A stretch of DNA of 57,752 nt from Xanthobacteraceae bacterium (GCA_031291475.1 JARLIY010000163.1:1-57752), one strand, 5' to 3'; positions 19,977 through 29,841 are shown, numbered from the stretch's first letter. Translations and numbers: made by a program. Notes: generated from the sequence alone by a model not told the origin.

Positions 19977-20254
19977 CGTTGACAAAGGAAGAACTCCTGG
20001 AATTCGAGGGCCTCGTCCTGGAGATATTGCCGGACGCCCGCTACCGCATTCAGCTCGATAACGGTCATATCCTCGTCGCCTACACCGCCGGCAAAATGAA
20101 AAAGAACCGGATCAAAACCCTGGCCGGCGATCGGGTGACGGTCGAGGTATCGCCGTACGACCTGGAAAAAGGCCGGCTCATCTTCCGCCACAAGGACGAA
20201 AGAGCCGCATCCGTCAGCCGCCCGCCGCAACGCAATCAATTCCGGCGGCGGTGA
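19973..20254 (+). CDS. infA: Translation initiation factor IF-1 paralogue
   Basis: 93 residues. The core is an S1-type OB fold of IF-1 ([56 protein letters not shown]), followed by a basic extension of about 20 residues ending QRNQFRRR not seen in the 72-residue standard IF-1. The ATG overlaps the helicase stop by four bases. Pairing of a DEAD-box helicase with an extra IF-1 points to a cold-shock or RNA-chaperone unit. Whether it is the cell's only IF-1 cannot be judged. Confidence 0.88.
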   Translation: MTLTKEELLEFEGLVLEILPDARYRIQLDNGHILVAYTAGKMKKNRIKTLAGDRVTVEVSPYDLEKGRLIFRHKDERAASVSRPPQRNQFRRR

Positions 20255-20322
20255 ATTGCGATGCGCAGGCATGACTTCGACTTCGATGGCGATGGCGCCG
20301 TCGCGACAACTGGAGCGGTCTG

Positions 20323-20547
20323 ATGCGGTTTTTCATCTTCAAGTCCGAGGCAAATCCCGAACTGCGGGCATTTTGCGCTGATCTCGCAGGCGCCGGGCTG
20401 CCGAGTAAGTTTCGCCCCTGGCACGCGGTCGGCGCGGTCGGGCCGGACCATGATCCGCCCCACAAGCTGTCCCGCGCCGTCATCGAAACAGCGATCAACG
20501 ATCGCGGCTATCAGCTTTGGCGCCTGAACAAAAAAACCACCAAATGA
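20323..20547 (+). CDS. Small hypothetical protein
   Basis: 74 residues (begins MRFFIFKSEANPELRAFCAD). GGAG stands seven bases before the ATG. It has a compact mixed alpha/beta pattern without membrane segment or signal peptide, and a basic end (RLNKKTTK). It is the first of four co-directional small genes between the IF-1 paralogue and 21.3 kb. I do not recognise a domain. Confidence 0.7.
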   Translation: MRFFIFKSEANPELRAFCADLAGAGLPSKFRPWHAVGAVGPDHDPPHKLSRAVIETAINDRGYQLWRLNKKTTK

Positions 20548-20596
20548 AGCCGCAACGCGACGACGGCCGAACGAACATCCTGGCGCGGGAGCAGCG

Positions 20597-20812
20597 ATGA
20601 CAGATTTCACTCACAAATTCAGGGTCGGACAAAGTGTCGATCTGATACCGTCCACCTTCAGGTCGGCGGCGAAGGGGAATTACGAAATCGTCAGCCTGCG
20701 ACCGGCCGAGGGCGGAAGTCCGCAATATCGGATCAAGAGCAAAAGCGAGTCCCACGAGCGTATTGTTGCAGAAAACGATCTTATCCTGTCGGCGCATCTG
20801 AAATTCGACTAA
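20597..20812 (+). CDS. Small hypothetical protein, beta-barrel-like
   Basis: 71 residues starting MTDFTHKFRVGQSVDLIPST, with a GGGAG ribosome site. The alternating pattern (KFRVGQSVDLIP, NYEIVSLRP, QYRIKSKS, ERIVAENDLIL) suggests a small SH3-like or OB-like beta barrel. Proteins of this type are common and unnamed in Rhizobiales. Function unknown; co-directional with its neighbours. Confidence 0.7.
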   Translation: MTDFTHKFRVGQSVDLIPSTFRSAAKGNYEIVSLRPAEGGSPQYRIKSKSESHERIVAENDLILSAHLKFD

Positions 20813-20829
20813 GGTTGAGGAAAGCGACA

Positions 20830-21036
20830 ATGTTCAAGATTCTCGAGCTGAAAAGCGCAGACTCAACCGCCGCGGCGGAAGTCGGAGTCAGATACTCCAC
20901 GCGCGAACTGGCGCTTGCCGCGGTCAAGAAGCATCTGCGGACGTTCCATGTGTCCGGGCATAATCCCGAGGGAAATTATTGGTGGGCGCGGGATGCCGCG
21001 GGCCTGCGGAAATGCTGGATTTCCACCGCCGACTAA
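20830..21036 (+). CDS. Small hypothetical protein
   Basis: 68 residues (MFKILELKSADSTAAAEVGV). The ATG at 20830 is preceded by GAGGAAAG; a TTG 15 bases earlier is possible but poorer. A helix (RELALAAVKKHLRTF) is followed by a Trp/Tyr-rich part (NYWWARD, KCWIST), as in short modified-amino-acid or stress proteins. No family recognised. Confidence 0.65.
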   Translation: MFKILELKSADSTAAAEVGVRYSTRELALAAVKKHLRTFHVSGHNPEGNYWWARDAAGLRKCWISTAD

Positions 21037-21054
21037 AAACGCGATGAGCGGGCG

Positions 21055-21315
21055 ATGCTGAATTTTCCGAACCAAAGCCGAGTGTTCGATCCGACGCGAC
21101 GTGCGGTGCGGTTCTGGGGATACGAACGGGCCATGGAGTGGTCGTTCTTCGTCAGCGAAGACGCGCTCAAGCACATGCAGCCGGATATGCGGCGCGACGA
21201 AGCCGGCTTGCTCAATGCCTTCGATTGCAATCGGCCGTTGATCTACGCGGCAGCAAGCAGAGCATTCACGCGGACCCGCAAAGGGTCTTACGAGCTCGCG
21301 GTGGCTGATTTCTGA
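21055..21315 (+). CDS. DUF1488 family protein
   Basis: 86 residues matching the DUF1488 pattern: LNFPNQSRVFDPTRRAVRFW near the N terminus, then WSFFVSEDAL, LLNAFDCNRPLI and a closing KGSYELAVADF. Members are small soluble proteins of unknown role, common in alphaproteobacteria. It begins 18 bases after the previous small gene and is likely cotranscribed. Confidence 0.8.
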   Translation: MLNFPNQSRVFDPTRRAVRFWGYERAMEWSFFVSEDALKHMQPDMRRDEAGLLNAFDCNRPLIYAAASRAFTRTRKGSYELAVADF

Positions 21316-21343
21316 GACACCGGCGCAAACGGGGAGCGGGCGG

Positions 21344-21490
21344 TCAGGAAAACTTCTTGCCGCCGCCTTGGACCGTATTTCCGCCGAACCGCGACGCGTA
21401 AGGCGAAGGGGGCGGAGCTTCCTTCTTCTTGTTCTTGTCGGCTTTCGGCTTTTTCTTCTCGCGGTTGCTTCGCAACTGACCTTTTGCCAC
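21344..21490 (-). CDS. Tiny Lys-rich protein (48 residues)
   Basis: A GTG at 21490 preceded by GAGGA opens a 48-codon frame: MAKGQLRSNREKKKPKADKN, then KKKEAPPPSPYASRF and a Gly/Lys end. It is extremely basic with a Pro-rich middle. I recall near-identical short proteins (MAKGQ..RSN.E.KKPK) annotated as hypothetical in Rhizobiales, which is the main support. No function is known; charge suggests RNA, DNA or ribosome association. Confidence 0.7.
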   Translation of the reverse strand: MAKGQLRSNREKKKPKADKNKKKEAPPPSPYASRFGGNTVQGGGKKFS

Positions 21491-21538
21491 GGTGTCCTCG
21501 CTCTCGTTGTGGGTGAACAGGCTCTATTGGAACAAACT

Positions 21539-21835
21539 TCAGCTTTCACCTGAAAGCCGCTTGAAGTCGGCGATAACGGCGGCGATCAGCCGCTGCTTCC
21601 GCGGATCCTGGGAGACCAATGTTGCGGCAAAGAGATTGAGCAGGTAACGCGCTTTCTCGGCGGCCTCTTGCCAGCTCGCCGCCGGCGCCGCCATCAGATG
21701 CGCTTCCAATTCGTCCTGTCGAAGCCGTAACTGCTTTTCGTTGGCTTCCACGTCGGCCAGAAGTCGCCGCAGGCCGGTGGCCTTCTGGGCGGCCATCCCG
21801 CGATGCTGATCGAGCTCGACGGTCTTCTCGGTCAT
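21539..21835 (-). CDS. Small coiled-coil hypothetical protein
   Basis: 98 residues, strongly helical: a first helix with heptad character (RRLLADVEANEKQLRLRQDE) and a second (ASWQEAAEKARYLLNLFAAT), ending KRLSGES. No signal peptide or membrane segment. It starts 7 bases after the stop of the next upstream minus-strand gene, so the two form an operon. I do not recognise the family. Confidence 0.65.
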   Translation of the reverse strand: MTEKTVELDQHRGMAAQKATGLRRLLADVEANEKQLRLRQDELEAHLMAAPAASWQEAAEKARYLLNLFAATLVSQDPRKQRLIAAVIADFKRLSGES

Positions 21836-21842
21836 TTCCTGG

Positions 21843-22097
21843 TCATCGCCCGCTGGCGCGACGGGCTAGGGGATAGTTGCTGCTCTCGTACAATCGACGG
21901 ATGTCGTCGCTGCCGTATCTTCGCTCGTCCACTTCAAGACAGGCGCCGACAAGAAGTTCGGGCGCGACCTCTTCTACGGCAAAACGAATGGCCTGGGCCG
22001 CCTGCGCAAAGCGCCGATAGCCGATCGGCTGCCGCTTAGGCACCCGCCGGCGGGCGGGGAACAACTCGGCTGCGGCATTATAGTCAAATTCGCTCAT
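21843..22097 (-). CDS. Small hypothetical protein
   Basis: 84 residues (MSEFDYNAAAELFPARRRVP). AGAGGG stands upstream of the ATG. The centre is an amphipathic helix (YRRFAQAAQAIRFAVEEVAP) followed by LLVGACLEVDERRYGSDDIR and a basic end. Unnamed proteins of this look occur in Bradyrhizobium. It precedes the coiled-coil gene in a two-gene operon. Confidence 0.65.
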   Translation of the reverse strand: MSEFDYNAAAELFPARRRVPKRQPIGYRRFAQAAQAIRFAVEEVAPELLVGACLEVDERRYGSDDIRRLYESSNYPLARRASGR

Positions 22098-22196
22098 TGT
22101 ACGGCCCTCTTGACCGGCGCGCGGCGTCGCCGACTAAGACCACAAATATAAGTCCGAAATGGAACAATACTAGGTCGGAATCCGATCAGATTTCGT

Positions 22197-22315
22197 GTCA
22201 TTGCGAGCCAACGGGGTCTGGCCCGAAGTGGCCGGCCCGATGACAAGCTCCGCGAAACAATCCAGGGAGGCGCCGAGGCGCTGGATTGTTTCGTCGCTCC
22301 GCTCCTCGCAATGAC
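22197..22315. repeat. Intergenic palindromic repeat with GTCATTGCGAG ends
   Basis: GTCATTGCGAG (22197-22207) and CTCGCAATGAC (22305-22315) are exact reverse complements. Inside, AACAATCCAG (22257-22266) pairs with CTGGATTGTT (22281-22290). It is a different family from the GTCATTCC elements. It fills most of the 227-base space between the small operon and tetR and may act as a terminator for tetR. Confidence 0.75.
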
Positions 22316-22324
22316 GGGGGCCAA

Positions 22325-22963
22325 TCAGGATTTTGCCAGCAAGCCTTTGAGCACCAGATCGAGGTGGGCGTCGAAATAGGTCTTCAAGTCGAGCGGATGG
22401 CGGTCGTCGAACATCATCATCCACACGTCGACAAGCGCGATCGGCGCGATGATGACCAGCGGGCATTCGGTCACGGCCGAGCGCCGGATTTCGCCGCGAT
22501 CCATGCCGCGCTCGATCGCCTGCTTGAGCAGTTCCATGCACGGGCGATGGATCTCCTCGTGATAGCGGTCGGCTAGCGCCGGGAAACGCGGCGCTTCAGC
22601 GATCAGCATGCGCACTACCTCGCGCCGACGCCGATCTTCGACGACGTTGCGGTAGATGAAACTGAACTGTTCGCGCAGCAGATCGGCGCTCGAGCCCTCG
22701 TGGCGTTCGAACATGTCCTGGACGGCGTCGAGCGTCACTTTCATCAGCTCGCGCACCATCGAAATGAACAGGTGCTCCTTGTTGTCGAAATAGACGTAGA
22801 TCGTGCCCTTGGTCACGCCGGCGCGCTCGGCGATCTGATCGAGCGTGGTCGTCGCGTAGCCATTGCGCGAGAATTCGGCGAATGCGGCTTCGAGGATTTC
22901 CTGCGGACGCTCGGCCTTGCGGCGGCGCCGGGTTTCCGTGTGGCCACCCATCACGTCGGTCAT
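22325..22963 (-). CDS. TetR/AcrR-family repressor of the adjacent RND efflux operon
   Basis: 212 residues. The N-terminal TetR DNA-binding domain is clear (ILEAAFAEFSRNGYATTTLD, QIAERAGVTKGTIYVYFDNK); the C-terminal ligand domain resembles the TetR_C group next to RND pumps. The gene is divergent from the efflux operon, with about 75 bases between them and a near-perfect palindrome in that gap. Repression of both directions is the usual arrangement; the inducer is unknown. A second in-frame ATG lies at 22951. Confidence 0.9.
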   Translation of the reverse strand: MTDVMGGHTETRRRRKAERPQEILEAAFAEFSRNGYATTTLDQIAERAGVTKGTIYVYFDNKEHLFISMVRELMKVTLDAVQDMFERHEGSSADLLREQFSFIYRNVVEDRRRREVVRMLIAEAPRFPALADRYHEEIHRPCMELLKQAIERGMDRGEIRRSAVTECPLVIIAPIALVDVWMMMFDDRHPLDLKTYFDAHLDLVLKGLLAKS

Positions 22964-23006
22964 GTGCGACCTCGAATTCCCTCAGAGAGAAGAAGTCCCA
23001 TTATTG

Positions 23007-23020
23007 ACTAACCGGATAGT
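23007..23020. promoter_or_regulatory. Candidate TetR operator between tetR and the RND operon
   Basis: ACTAACCGGATAGT is a palindrome in 12 of 14 bases (ACTA..CCGG..TAGT). It overlaps a possible -35 (TTGACT, 23004-23009) with TAGTCT 18 bases on as -10. Position and symmetry fit the TetR repressor coded next to it; binding is inferred. Confidence 0.5.
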
Positions 23021-23037
23021 AAATAACTAGTCTGCCT

Positions 23038-24681
23038 TTGTTAAGGGTGGACAAGTTGGTGATCTGGGTGGGGCAGTTGCGGTTGCGCCATGGCCGGCAG
23101 GCCGGCGCGCGTTGGGCCAAATATTTGGCTCGATTCGGCGTTTTCGGGCCGCAGGTCGCCGGGCTTGCGTCGTCGCTGTCATTATTAACGGCGTGCGCCG
23201 TGGGTCCGGACTTTGCCCCGCCGCCGGCGCCTCCGGTCGCCGGCTACACTCCCGAGACGCCTCCCGCGACTACCGCCGCGGCCGATGTGCGAGGCGGCGC
23301 GGCGCAAAAGTTCGTCGTTGGCCGTGATATTCCCGGCGAGTGGTGGAAGGTTTTCCATTCCAAGGAGATCGATGCGTTGATTGCCGAAGCGCTCCGGGCC
23401 AATCCGAACCTGCAGGCCGCGCAGGCGGCGCTCTGGCAAGCTAAGGAGAATCTGTACGCGTCGGGCGGCAAGCTGTTGCCGAGCGTGGACGCCGCCGCCT
23501 CCGCCACGCGCCAGGCGTTTTCGCCGGCGGAGTTCGGCCTGACCGGTCCCTCGCAGATCTTCAATCTCTATCAGGCCAGCGTCACCGTTTCCTACACGCC
23601 CGATGTGTTCGGCGGCCAGCGGCGGCTGATCGAGGCGAATGCGGCGCTTGCCGAAAATCAGCACTTCGCGCTCGAAGCGACCTATCTGACGCTGACCGCC
23701 AATGTGGTGACGGCGGCGGTTCAGGAAGCTTCCCTGCGCGGCCAGATCGAGGCGACCGAGGAAATCATCAAGGCGGAGAGCGACCAGCTCGAGGTCGTGC
23801 GCCATCAATTCGAAGCCGGCGCCGCCACCCGCGCCGACGTGCTGACGCAGGATTCGGAAGTGGCGACGACGCAAGCCACTTTGCCGACCTTGAAAAAGCA
23901 GCTGGAGCAGCAGCACCACGTGCTGCTGGCGTTGATCGGCCACTTCCCGAACGAAAAGCGCCGCGACCATCTGACGCTGGCGTCGTTTCATCTTCCCACC
24001 GCTCTGCCGGTGAGCCTGCCGACGCAACTCGTCGAACAGCGGCCCGACGTTCGCGCCGCGCAGTCGCAACTGCATCAGGCCAGCGCCCAGATCGGCGTCG
24101 CCGTAGCCAACAGGTTGCCGCAATTCAGTCTCACTGCGTCCTATGGCAGCGCCGCGTTGACGCCGGAGACGTTGTTCACGCCGGCGACTGCGATCTGGAG
24201 CGTTGCCGGCGGCGTCACCCAGCCGATCTTTCACGGATTTGCGCTGATGCATCAGGAGCGCGCGGCGAGAGCCGCCTATGAGCAGGCCGACGCGCAATAT
24301 CACAACGCCGTGCTTACCGCCTTTCAGAACGTCGCCGATGCGCTCCGCGCCCTGCAATTCGACGCCGCGACGCTGAAAGCGCAGCAGCGCGCCGTGCGCG
24401 CGGCATCCGAGACGTTCGATCTGACGCGCGGCCAATACCGCCTCGGCGCCATCACCTACATCATTCTGCTCAATGCCGAACGCAGCTATCAGCAGGCGCT
24501 GCTGGCGCTGGTGCAGGCACAGGCCGCGCGCTATGCGGACACCGCCGCATTGTTCGCGGCGTTGGGCGGCGGCTGGTGGAACCGGTCCGACGTGCTGCCC
24601 GATCCCTACAGTCCCGAGCCGCAAATCGTCCAGGCCGCGAGCGACATGCCGCTGCCCACCAGGCCGGAATCCAGTCAATGA
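23038..24681 (+). CDS. Outer-membrane efflux lipoprotein, NodT/OprM type
   Basis: About 540 residues. A lipobox (SLLTAC followed by AVGPDF) near residue 53 marks an outer-membrane lipoprotein of the TolC-like RND family; two OEP repeats follow (ALRANPNLQAAQAAL, LYQASVTVSYTPDVFGGQRR, AVANRLPQFSLTASYG). The 5' end is uncertain: the frame opens with TTG at 23038, and GTG or TTG codons at 23047, 23056 and 23059 are alternatives closer to a plausible transcription start. It is the first gene of the pump operon; its stop overlaps the next ATG. Confidence 0.88.
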   Translation: MLRVDKLVIWVGQLRLRHGRQAGARWAKYLARFGVFGPQVAGLASSLSLLTACAVGPDFAPPPAPPVAGYTPETPPATTAAADVRGGAAQKFVVGRDIPGEWWKVFHSKEIDALIAEALRANPNLQAAQAALWQAKENLYASGGKLLPSVDAAASATRQAFSPAEFGLTGPSQIFNLYQASVTVSYTPDVFGGQRRLIEANAALAENQHFALEATYLTLTANVVTAAVQEASLRGQIEATEEIIKAESDQLEVVRHQFEAGAATRADVLTQDSEVATTQATLPTLKKQLEQQHHVLLALIGHFPNEKRRDHLTLASFHLPTALPVSLPTQLVEQRPDVRAAQSQLHQASAQIGVAVANRLPQFSLTASYGSAALTPETLFTPATAIWSVAGGVTQPIFHGFALMHQERAARAAYEQADAQYHNAVLTAFQNVADALRALQFDAATLKAQQRAVRAASETFDLTRGQYRLGAITYIILLNAERSYQQALLALVQAQAARYADTAALFAALGGGWWNRSDVLPDPYSPEPQIVQAASDMPLPTRPESSQ

Positions 24682-25811
24682 CCAAACGTATGGTGATCAT
24701 GCTCGCCGCGGTCGCCGTCGTGTTCGGCCTGATCTTCGGATTCCAGGTCTTCAAAGGGATCATGATCAAGAAATTCATTACCGCGGCGAGCAATCCACCG
24801 CAGACCATCTCGGCCGCCAAGGCGGGCTACAGCGAATGGCAGCCGTGGATCGAGGCGGTCGGCGCGTTGCGCGCGGTCAAGGGCGCCGATCTGTCGCTGG
24901 AGGTCTCCGGCGTCGTCGAGTCGATCTCGTTCAATTCCGGTGACGACGTCGAGGAAGGCGCGGCGCTGTTGAAGCTTCGCACCGCCGACGACGTCGCCAG
25001 ACTTCATTCGCTCGAGGCGATGGCGGAGCTGAGCGACCTGACTTACGACCGCGACCAGAAGCAATTCAAGATGCAGGCGGTCAGCCAGGCGACGCTGGAT
25101 ACGGACGCGGCCAACCTGAAGAATGCCCAGGCGCAAGTAGCGCAGCAGCAAGCCATCATCGACAAGAAATTGCTGCGCGCGCCGTTTGCCGGCCATCTGG
25201 GCATCCGCGCCGTCGATCTCGGCCAATATCTCGGCCCGGGGACGGTCATCGTAACTCTCCAGGCGCTCGATCCGATTTTCGCCGATTTCTTCGTGCCGCA
25301 GCAATCGGTTAGCCAGGTTCGCCTCGGCCAGCCGGTCACCGTGAAGATCGACGCCTTCAAGGACCAGACCTTCAGCGGCGAGATTTCGGCGATCAATCCC
25401 AAGGTCGACACCGGCAGCCGCAACGTGCAGGTCCGCGCGACGCTGAAAAATCCCGACCACAAGCTGCTGCCGGGAATGTACGCGACCATCGACATCGCCA
25501 CCGGCGCGCCGCACAATTACATCACGCTGCCGCAGACGGCGATCACCTATAATCCGTACGGCGACACGGTCTATGTGATCGTCGACGGCAAGGGCAACGA
25601 TGCCGACGGCAAGCGGCAACTGATTGCGCGGCAGACCTTCGTCACCGTCGGCCCGACCCGCGGCGATCAGGTCGCCGTGCTCAAGGGCGTGGACGAGGGC
25701 GACATGGTCGTCACCGCCGGCCAGATCAAGCTGCACAATGGCTCGGTCGTGTTGATCGACAACTCGGTGACGCCGACGGCCGATGCGGCGCCGGTTCCGA
25801 TCGACCGGTAG
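24678..25811 (+). CDS. RND efflux periplasmic adaptor (membrane fusion protein)
   Basis: 377 residues. One N-terminal membrane helix (MLAAVAVVFGLIFGFQVF), then barrel-sandwich (lipoyl-like) and alpha-hairpin regions (VSGVVESISFNSGDDVEEGA, RAPFAGHLGIRAVDLGQYL) and the beta-barrel/membrane-proximal domains. It links the inner-membrane pump to the outer-membrane factor. The ATG overlaps the preceding stop by four bases (ATGA), and the pump gene follows after 12 bases. Confidence 0.93.
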   Translation: MTKRMVIMLAAVAVVFGLIFGFQVFKGIMIKKFITAASNPPQTISAAKAGYSEWQPWIEAVGALRAVKGADLSLEVSGVVESISFNSGDDVEEGAALLKLRTADDVARLHSLEAMAELSDLTYDRDQKQFKMQAVSQATLDTDAANLKNAQAQVAQQQAIIDKKLLRAPFAGHLGIRAVDLGQYLGPGTVIVTLQALDPIFADFFVPQQSVSQVRLGQPVTVKIDAFKDQTFSGEISAINPKVDTGSRNVQVRATLKNPDHKLLPGMYATIDIATGAPHNYITLPQTAITYNPYGDTVYVIVDGKGNDADGKRQLIARQTFVTVGPTRGDQVAVLKGVDEGDMVVTAGQIKLHNGSVVLIDNSVTPTADAAPVPIDR

Positions 25812-25823
25812 GGCGGCGCTACC

Positions 25824-28800
25824 ATGAAATTCACCGATATCTTCATTCGCCGGCCGGTGCTCGCTTCGGTCATCAGCCTGTTGATCCTGGTGCTCGGCGT
25901 GCGCGCCTATTACGCGCTGCCGGTGCTGCAATATCCGCGCACCGAGAATGCGGTGGTGACCGTCACCACGACCTATTACGGCGCCGATCCGGACGTGGTC
26001 GCCGGCTTCATCACCACGCCGCTCGAAATCGCCACCGCCCAGGCCTACGGCATCGACTACATGACGTCGACCAGCCAGAGCAGCACCTCGACGATCACGA
26101 TCTATTTGCGGCTCAACTACGACGCCGACAAAGCGCTGACCGAGATCAACACCAAGATCAATTCGGTGCTCAACCAGCTGCCGACCGGCACGCAGCAGCC
26201 GGTGCTCACAGTCAAGATCGGGCAAACCATCGACGCGATGTATCTCGGCTTCAACAGCGACACGCTGGCGCCGAACCAGATCACCGACTACCTCACGCGC
26301 GTCGTGCAGCCGAAGCTGCAGACCGTGCCCGGCGTGCAGACCGCGGAGCTGCTCGGGCAAAAGGTGTTCGCGCTGCGCGCCTGGCTCGATCCGCAAAAGC
26401 TCGCGGCCTATGGGCTGACGGCGACCGACGTCAGCCAGGCGCTCACCGCCAACGATTACATTTCCGGCATCGGTAACACCAAAGGCCAGATGGTGCAGGT
26501 CAATCTCACCGCCTCGACCGGCCTGCATACCGCCAACGAATTCCGCAACTTGGTCATCAAGCAGAGCAACGGTGCAGTGGTGCGTCTCCAGGATGTCGCC
26601 AACGTTACGCTCGGCGCTGAAGACTATGAATCCGAAGTCGGTTTTGACGGCAAGCAGGCGGTGTATATCGGCGTGCAGGTTGCGCCCGCCGCCAATCTTC
26701 TCGAGGTGGTGCGCGGCGTCCATCGGGTCTGGCCGGACATCCAGGCGCAACTGCCACGCGGGCTCAACGGCGAGATCGTGTACGACTCCACCGAATTCGT
26801 GAATGCCGCGATCTACGAGGTCGTGCTCAGTCTCGTCGAGGCGCTGGTCATCGTCACGCTCGTGGTATTTTTGTTTCTCGGCTCGGTGCGCTCGTCGCTC
26901 ATTCCGACCGTCGCCATCCCGCTGTCGCTCGTCGGCACGCTGGTTATTCTTTTGGCGCTGGGCTACTCCATCAACCTGCTCACGCTCCTGGCGCTCGTTC
27001 TCGCCATCGGCCTGGTCGTCGACGACGCCATCATCGTGGTGGAAAACGTCAGCCGCCACCTCGAAGAGGGCGTGGCGCCCATTGCAGCCGCGGTCGCCGC
27101 CGCGCGCGAGCTCGGCGGCCCGATCATCGCCATGACCGTGGTGCTCGGCGCGGTTTACGTGCCGATCGGCTTCCAAAGCGGCCTGACCGGCGCGCTGTTC
27201 GCGGAATTCGCCTTCGCGCTGGTCGGCGCCGTGACGGTATCGGGCGTGGTTGCGCTGACGCTGTCGCCGATGTTGTGCTCGCGGCTGTTGAAGGCTCCCG
27301 ATCCTGACCATCGCGGCTGGGAGGAAAAGTTCACCTATTACATCGACCGCGGCTTCGTGCGGCTGCGCGCGGCCTACGAGCGGCGGCTGCATCGCAGCCT
27401 GAACTATCTGCCGGTCACCGTCGTCTTCGCGCTTGTCGTGCTGAGCAGCATCTATTTCCTGTTCATCACCGCCCACACCGAGCTGGCGCCGCAGGAGGAT
27501 CAGGGCGTCATCATCACCCAGTCCATCGCCGCGCCCAATGCCACACTCAAGCAGCGGCAGCTCTATTCGCATGAGGTCTATAAGATATTCCTGCAGTATC
27601 CGGAAACCGAGCACGTCTTCCAGATCGACGTGCCCGGCCAGTCGATCTCCGGCATGGTGATGAAGCCGTGGGACAAGCGCAAAAGGACCACCAATAATCT
27701 TCAGCCGGTGGTGCAGCAGGAGCTGAGCAAGATTCCGGGCGTGCGCGTGGTTGCCTTCCAGCCGCCGCCGCTGCCGGGAAGCATTGGACTGCCCGTTCAG
27801 TTCGTGATCGGCACGACCGAATCCTTCGAGCGCCTGTACGACATCGCGCAAAAATTCCTGCAGCAAGCGCAGCAAAGCGGAAATTTCATCTTTCTCGATT
27901 GCGACCTCAAGATCGACAATCCGCAGTCCAATGTGATCATCGACCGCGACAAGACCGCGCAGCTCGGGCTGAAGATGAGCGACGTCGGCGGCGCGCTCGC
28001 ATCGATGCTCGGCGGCGGCTACGTCAACTACTTCAGCATGAGCGGGCGCTCATACAAGGTGATCCCACAGGTGCAGCAGCGCTTCCGCCTCAATGCGCGG
28101 CAATTGCTCGATTACCACATTCGCACCGCCGACGGCACGCTCGTTCCCTTGTCCACCATCGCCACCGTCGATACCAAGACCGTTCCGGAATCGCTCAACC
28201 ACTTTCAGCAGCTCAACAGCGCCACCATCCAGGGCGTCGCCATGCCGGGCGTGTCGCAAGGCGACGCGCTCGCCTATTTGCAGAATTTGGCGGCGCAGAG
28301 CCTGCCGCGCGACTATTCGATCGATTACGGCGGCTTGAGCCGGCAATACGTCCAGGAGACGAGCGGCTTCGTCACCACCTTCGGCTTCGCGCTGATCATC
28401 ATTTTCCTGGCGCTGGCCGCCCTGTTCGAAAGCTTCCGCGACCCGGTTATCATCCTCGTGTCGGTGCCGATGTCGATTGCCGGCGCGCTGATCTTCGTCA
28501 GCATCGGCATCGCCGGCGCATCGCTGAACATCTATACCGAGGTGGGATTGGTGACGCTGATGGGCCTGATCAGCAAGCATGGCATCCTCATCGTGCAGTT
28601 CGCCAACGATCTGCAGGCCGAGGGCAAGTCGAAGCGCGAGGCGATTGAGCTCGCCGCCGGAATAAGGTTGCGCCCGATTCTGATGACCACGGCGGCCATG
28701 GTGCTCGGCGTGGCGCCGCTGATCACCGCCGCCGGCGCCGGCGCCGTGTCGCGCTTTCAGATGGGTCTCGTGATCGCCTCGGGTCTCTCCATCGGCACGC

Positions 28801-28910
28801 TGTTCCCGCTGTTCGTGGTGCCGGCGGTCTATATGCTGCTCGCGGTCGATCGCTCGAAAAGGGCGGCCGCCTCTTCAGCCGCGGGCGTTTCGCCTTCCCC
28901 CGCGGAGTGA
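25824..28910 (+). CDS. RND multidrug efflux transporter, HAE-1 family
   Basis: 1028 residues with the AcrB-type plan: 12 membrane helices and two large periplasmic loops. The proton-relay aspartate pair is present in [14 protein letters not shown]; the opening [20 protein letters not shown] is typical. It exports hydrophobic or amphiphilic compounds with proton uptake as a trimer in the inner membrane. Its substrates are not readable. The methyltransferase gene tam overlaps or closely follows its stop. Confidence 0.95.
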   Translation: MKFTDIFIRRPVLASVISLLILVLGVRAYYALPVLQYPRTENAVVTVTTTYYGADPDVVAGFITTPLEIATAQAYGIDYMTSTSQSSTSTITIYLRLNYDADKALTEINTKINSVLNQLPTGTQQPVLTVKIGQTIDAMYLGFNSDTLAPNQITDYLTRVVQPKLQTVPGVQTAELLGQKVFALRAWLDPQKLAAYGLTATDVSQALTANDYISGIGNTKGQMVQVNLTASTGLHTANEFRNLVIKQSNGAVVRLQDVANVTLGAEDYESEVGFDGKQAVYIGVQVAPAANLLEVVRGVHRVWPDIQAQLPRGLNGEIVYDSTEFVNAAIYEVVLSLVEALVIVTLVVFLFLGSVRSSLIPTVAIPLSLVGTLVILLALGYSINLLTLLALVLAIGLVVDDAIIVVENVSRHLEEGVAPIAAAVAAARELGGPIIAMTVVLGAVYVPIGFQSGLTGALFAEFAFALVGAVTVSGVVALTLSPMLCSRLLKAPDPDHRGWEEKFTYYIDRGFVRLRAAYERRLHRSLNYLPVTVVFALVVLSSIYFLFITAHTELAPQEDQGVIITQSIAAPNATLKQRQLYSHEVYKIFLQYPETEHVFQIDVPGQSISGMVMKPWDKRKRTTNNLQPVVQQELSKIPGVRVVAFQPPPLPGSIGLPVQFVIGTTESFERLYDIAQKFLQQAQQSGNFIFLDCDLKIDNPQSNVIIDRDKTAQLGLKMSDVGGALASMLGGGYVNYFSMSGRSYKVIPQVQQRFRLNARQLLDYHIRTADGTLVPLSTIATVDTKTVPESLNHFQQLNSATIQGVAMPGVSQGDALAYLQNLAAQSLPRDYSIDYGGLSRQYVQETSGFVTTFGFALIIIFLALAALFESFRDPVIILVSVPMSIAGALIFVSIGIAGASLNIYTEVGLVTLMGLISKHGILIVQFANDLQAEGKSKREAIELAAGIRLRPILMTTAAMVLGVAPLITAAGAGAVSRFQMGLVIASGLSIGTLFPLFVVPAVYMLLAVDRSKRAAASSAAGVSPSPAE

Positions 28911-28942
28911 GTTGTCGAACGCTCGGAAGCGGAACGCCCGCG

Positions 28943-29710
28943 ATGGAAGACTGGAGCGCCCGGCAATATCTGAAGTTCGAGGATGAGCGCACCCGGCCGC
29001 CGCGCGATCTTCTGGCGCAGGTGCCGTTGCAGCGGCCGCGGCTCGTCGTCGATCTCGGCTGCGGGCCGGGCAACTCGACCGAGCTTCTGATCGAGCGTTT
29101 TCCGCAAGCCGAGATCGTCGGGCTCGATTCCTCGCCCGACATGCTGCGCAAGGCGCGCGAGCGGCTGCCGAAATGCAGGTTCGCCGAAGCCGATATCGCC
29201 GCCTGGACGCCGGAAGCCCGTACCGATCTCCTGTTCGCCAATGCCGCCTTTCAATGGGTGCCCGATCATCCGCGCGTGCTGCGCCGGCTACTGGAAGCGC
29301 TGCCTTCGGGCGGCGTGCTGGCGGTGCAGATGCCCGACAACACGAGCGAGCCGGCCAATGCGCTTCAGCGCGAGGTGGCCGCGAGCGGGCCGTGGGCGAA
29401 GGCCTTGCAGCCGGCCGTTCCCCGCGCCGATTTGCTGTCGCCGGATGCGTATTACGACCTGCTTAAGCCCGCTTGCGCGCAGATCGACATCTGGCACAGC
29501 GTCTATAATCACGTCATGGCGACGCCGCAGGCCATCGTCGAATGGTTCAAGGGCTCCTCGCTGCAACCCTATCTGTCGCTGCTCGACGCCGCCGCGCGCG
29601 AGCGATTTCTCGCCGCTTATGCGGAAAAAATCGCCGCCGCCTACAAGCCGCGCGCCGACGGCAAGGTGCTGCTGAAATTCCCTCGCCTGTTCATCGTGGC
29701 GGTGCGCTAG
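28943..29710 (+). CDS. tam: Trans-aconitate 2-methyltransferase
   Basis: 255 residues, very close in pattern to E. coli Tam: the SAM-binding loop [15 protein letters not shown], then [29 protein letters not shown] and the C-terminal [10 protein letters not shown]. Tam methylates trans-aconitate formed from the TCA intermediate cis-aconitate, detoxifying it. The ATG at 28943 aligns with the family N terminus ([16 protein letters not shown]); a GTG at 28907 would overlap the pump stop by four bases and could couple translation. Its place behind an efflux pump is unusual but may be only read-through. Confidence 0.92.
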   Translation: MEDWSARQYLKFEDERTRPPRDLLAQVPLQRPRLVVDLGCGPGNSTELLIERFPQAEIVGLDSSPDMLRKARERLPKCRFAEADIAAWTPEARTDLLFANAAFQWVPDHPRVLRRLLEALPSGGVLAVQMPDNTSEPANALQREVAASGPWAKALQPAVPRADLLSPDAYYDLLKPACAQIDIWHSVYNHVMATPQAIVEWFKGSSLQPYLSLLDAAARERFLAAYAEKIAAAYKPRADGKVLLKFPRLFIVAVR

Positions 29711-29841
29711 ATCCCGCCCGGCGGTCGCTTGACAGGCTTGGCCAACCCAATACACTTAACCTTTCGGTAAACTAATATCGGCCACGATGCACTTTGCGCG
29801 CAAGTCGGCGCCGGCGGTCGACAAAAGGGGGAATTGCGAAC

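Noticed and set aside
24675..27875. 1066-codon minus-strand open frame across the efflux genes
   Set aside because: It is antisense to the fusion protein and pump, is His/Arg/Asp-rich in the way typical of GC-rich antisense frames and has no domain.
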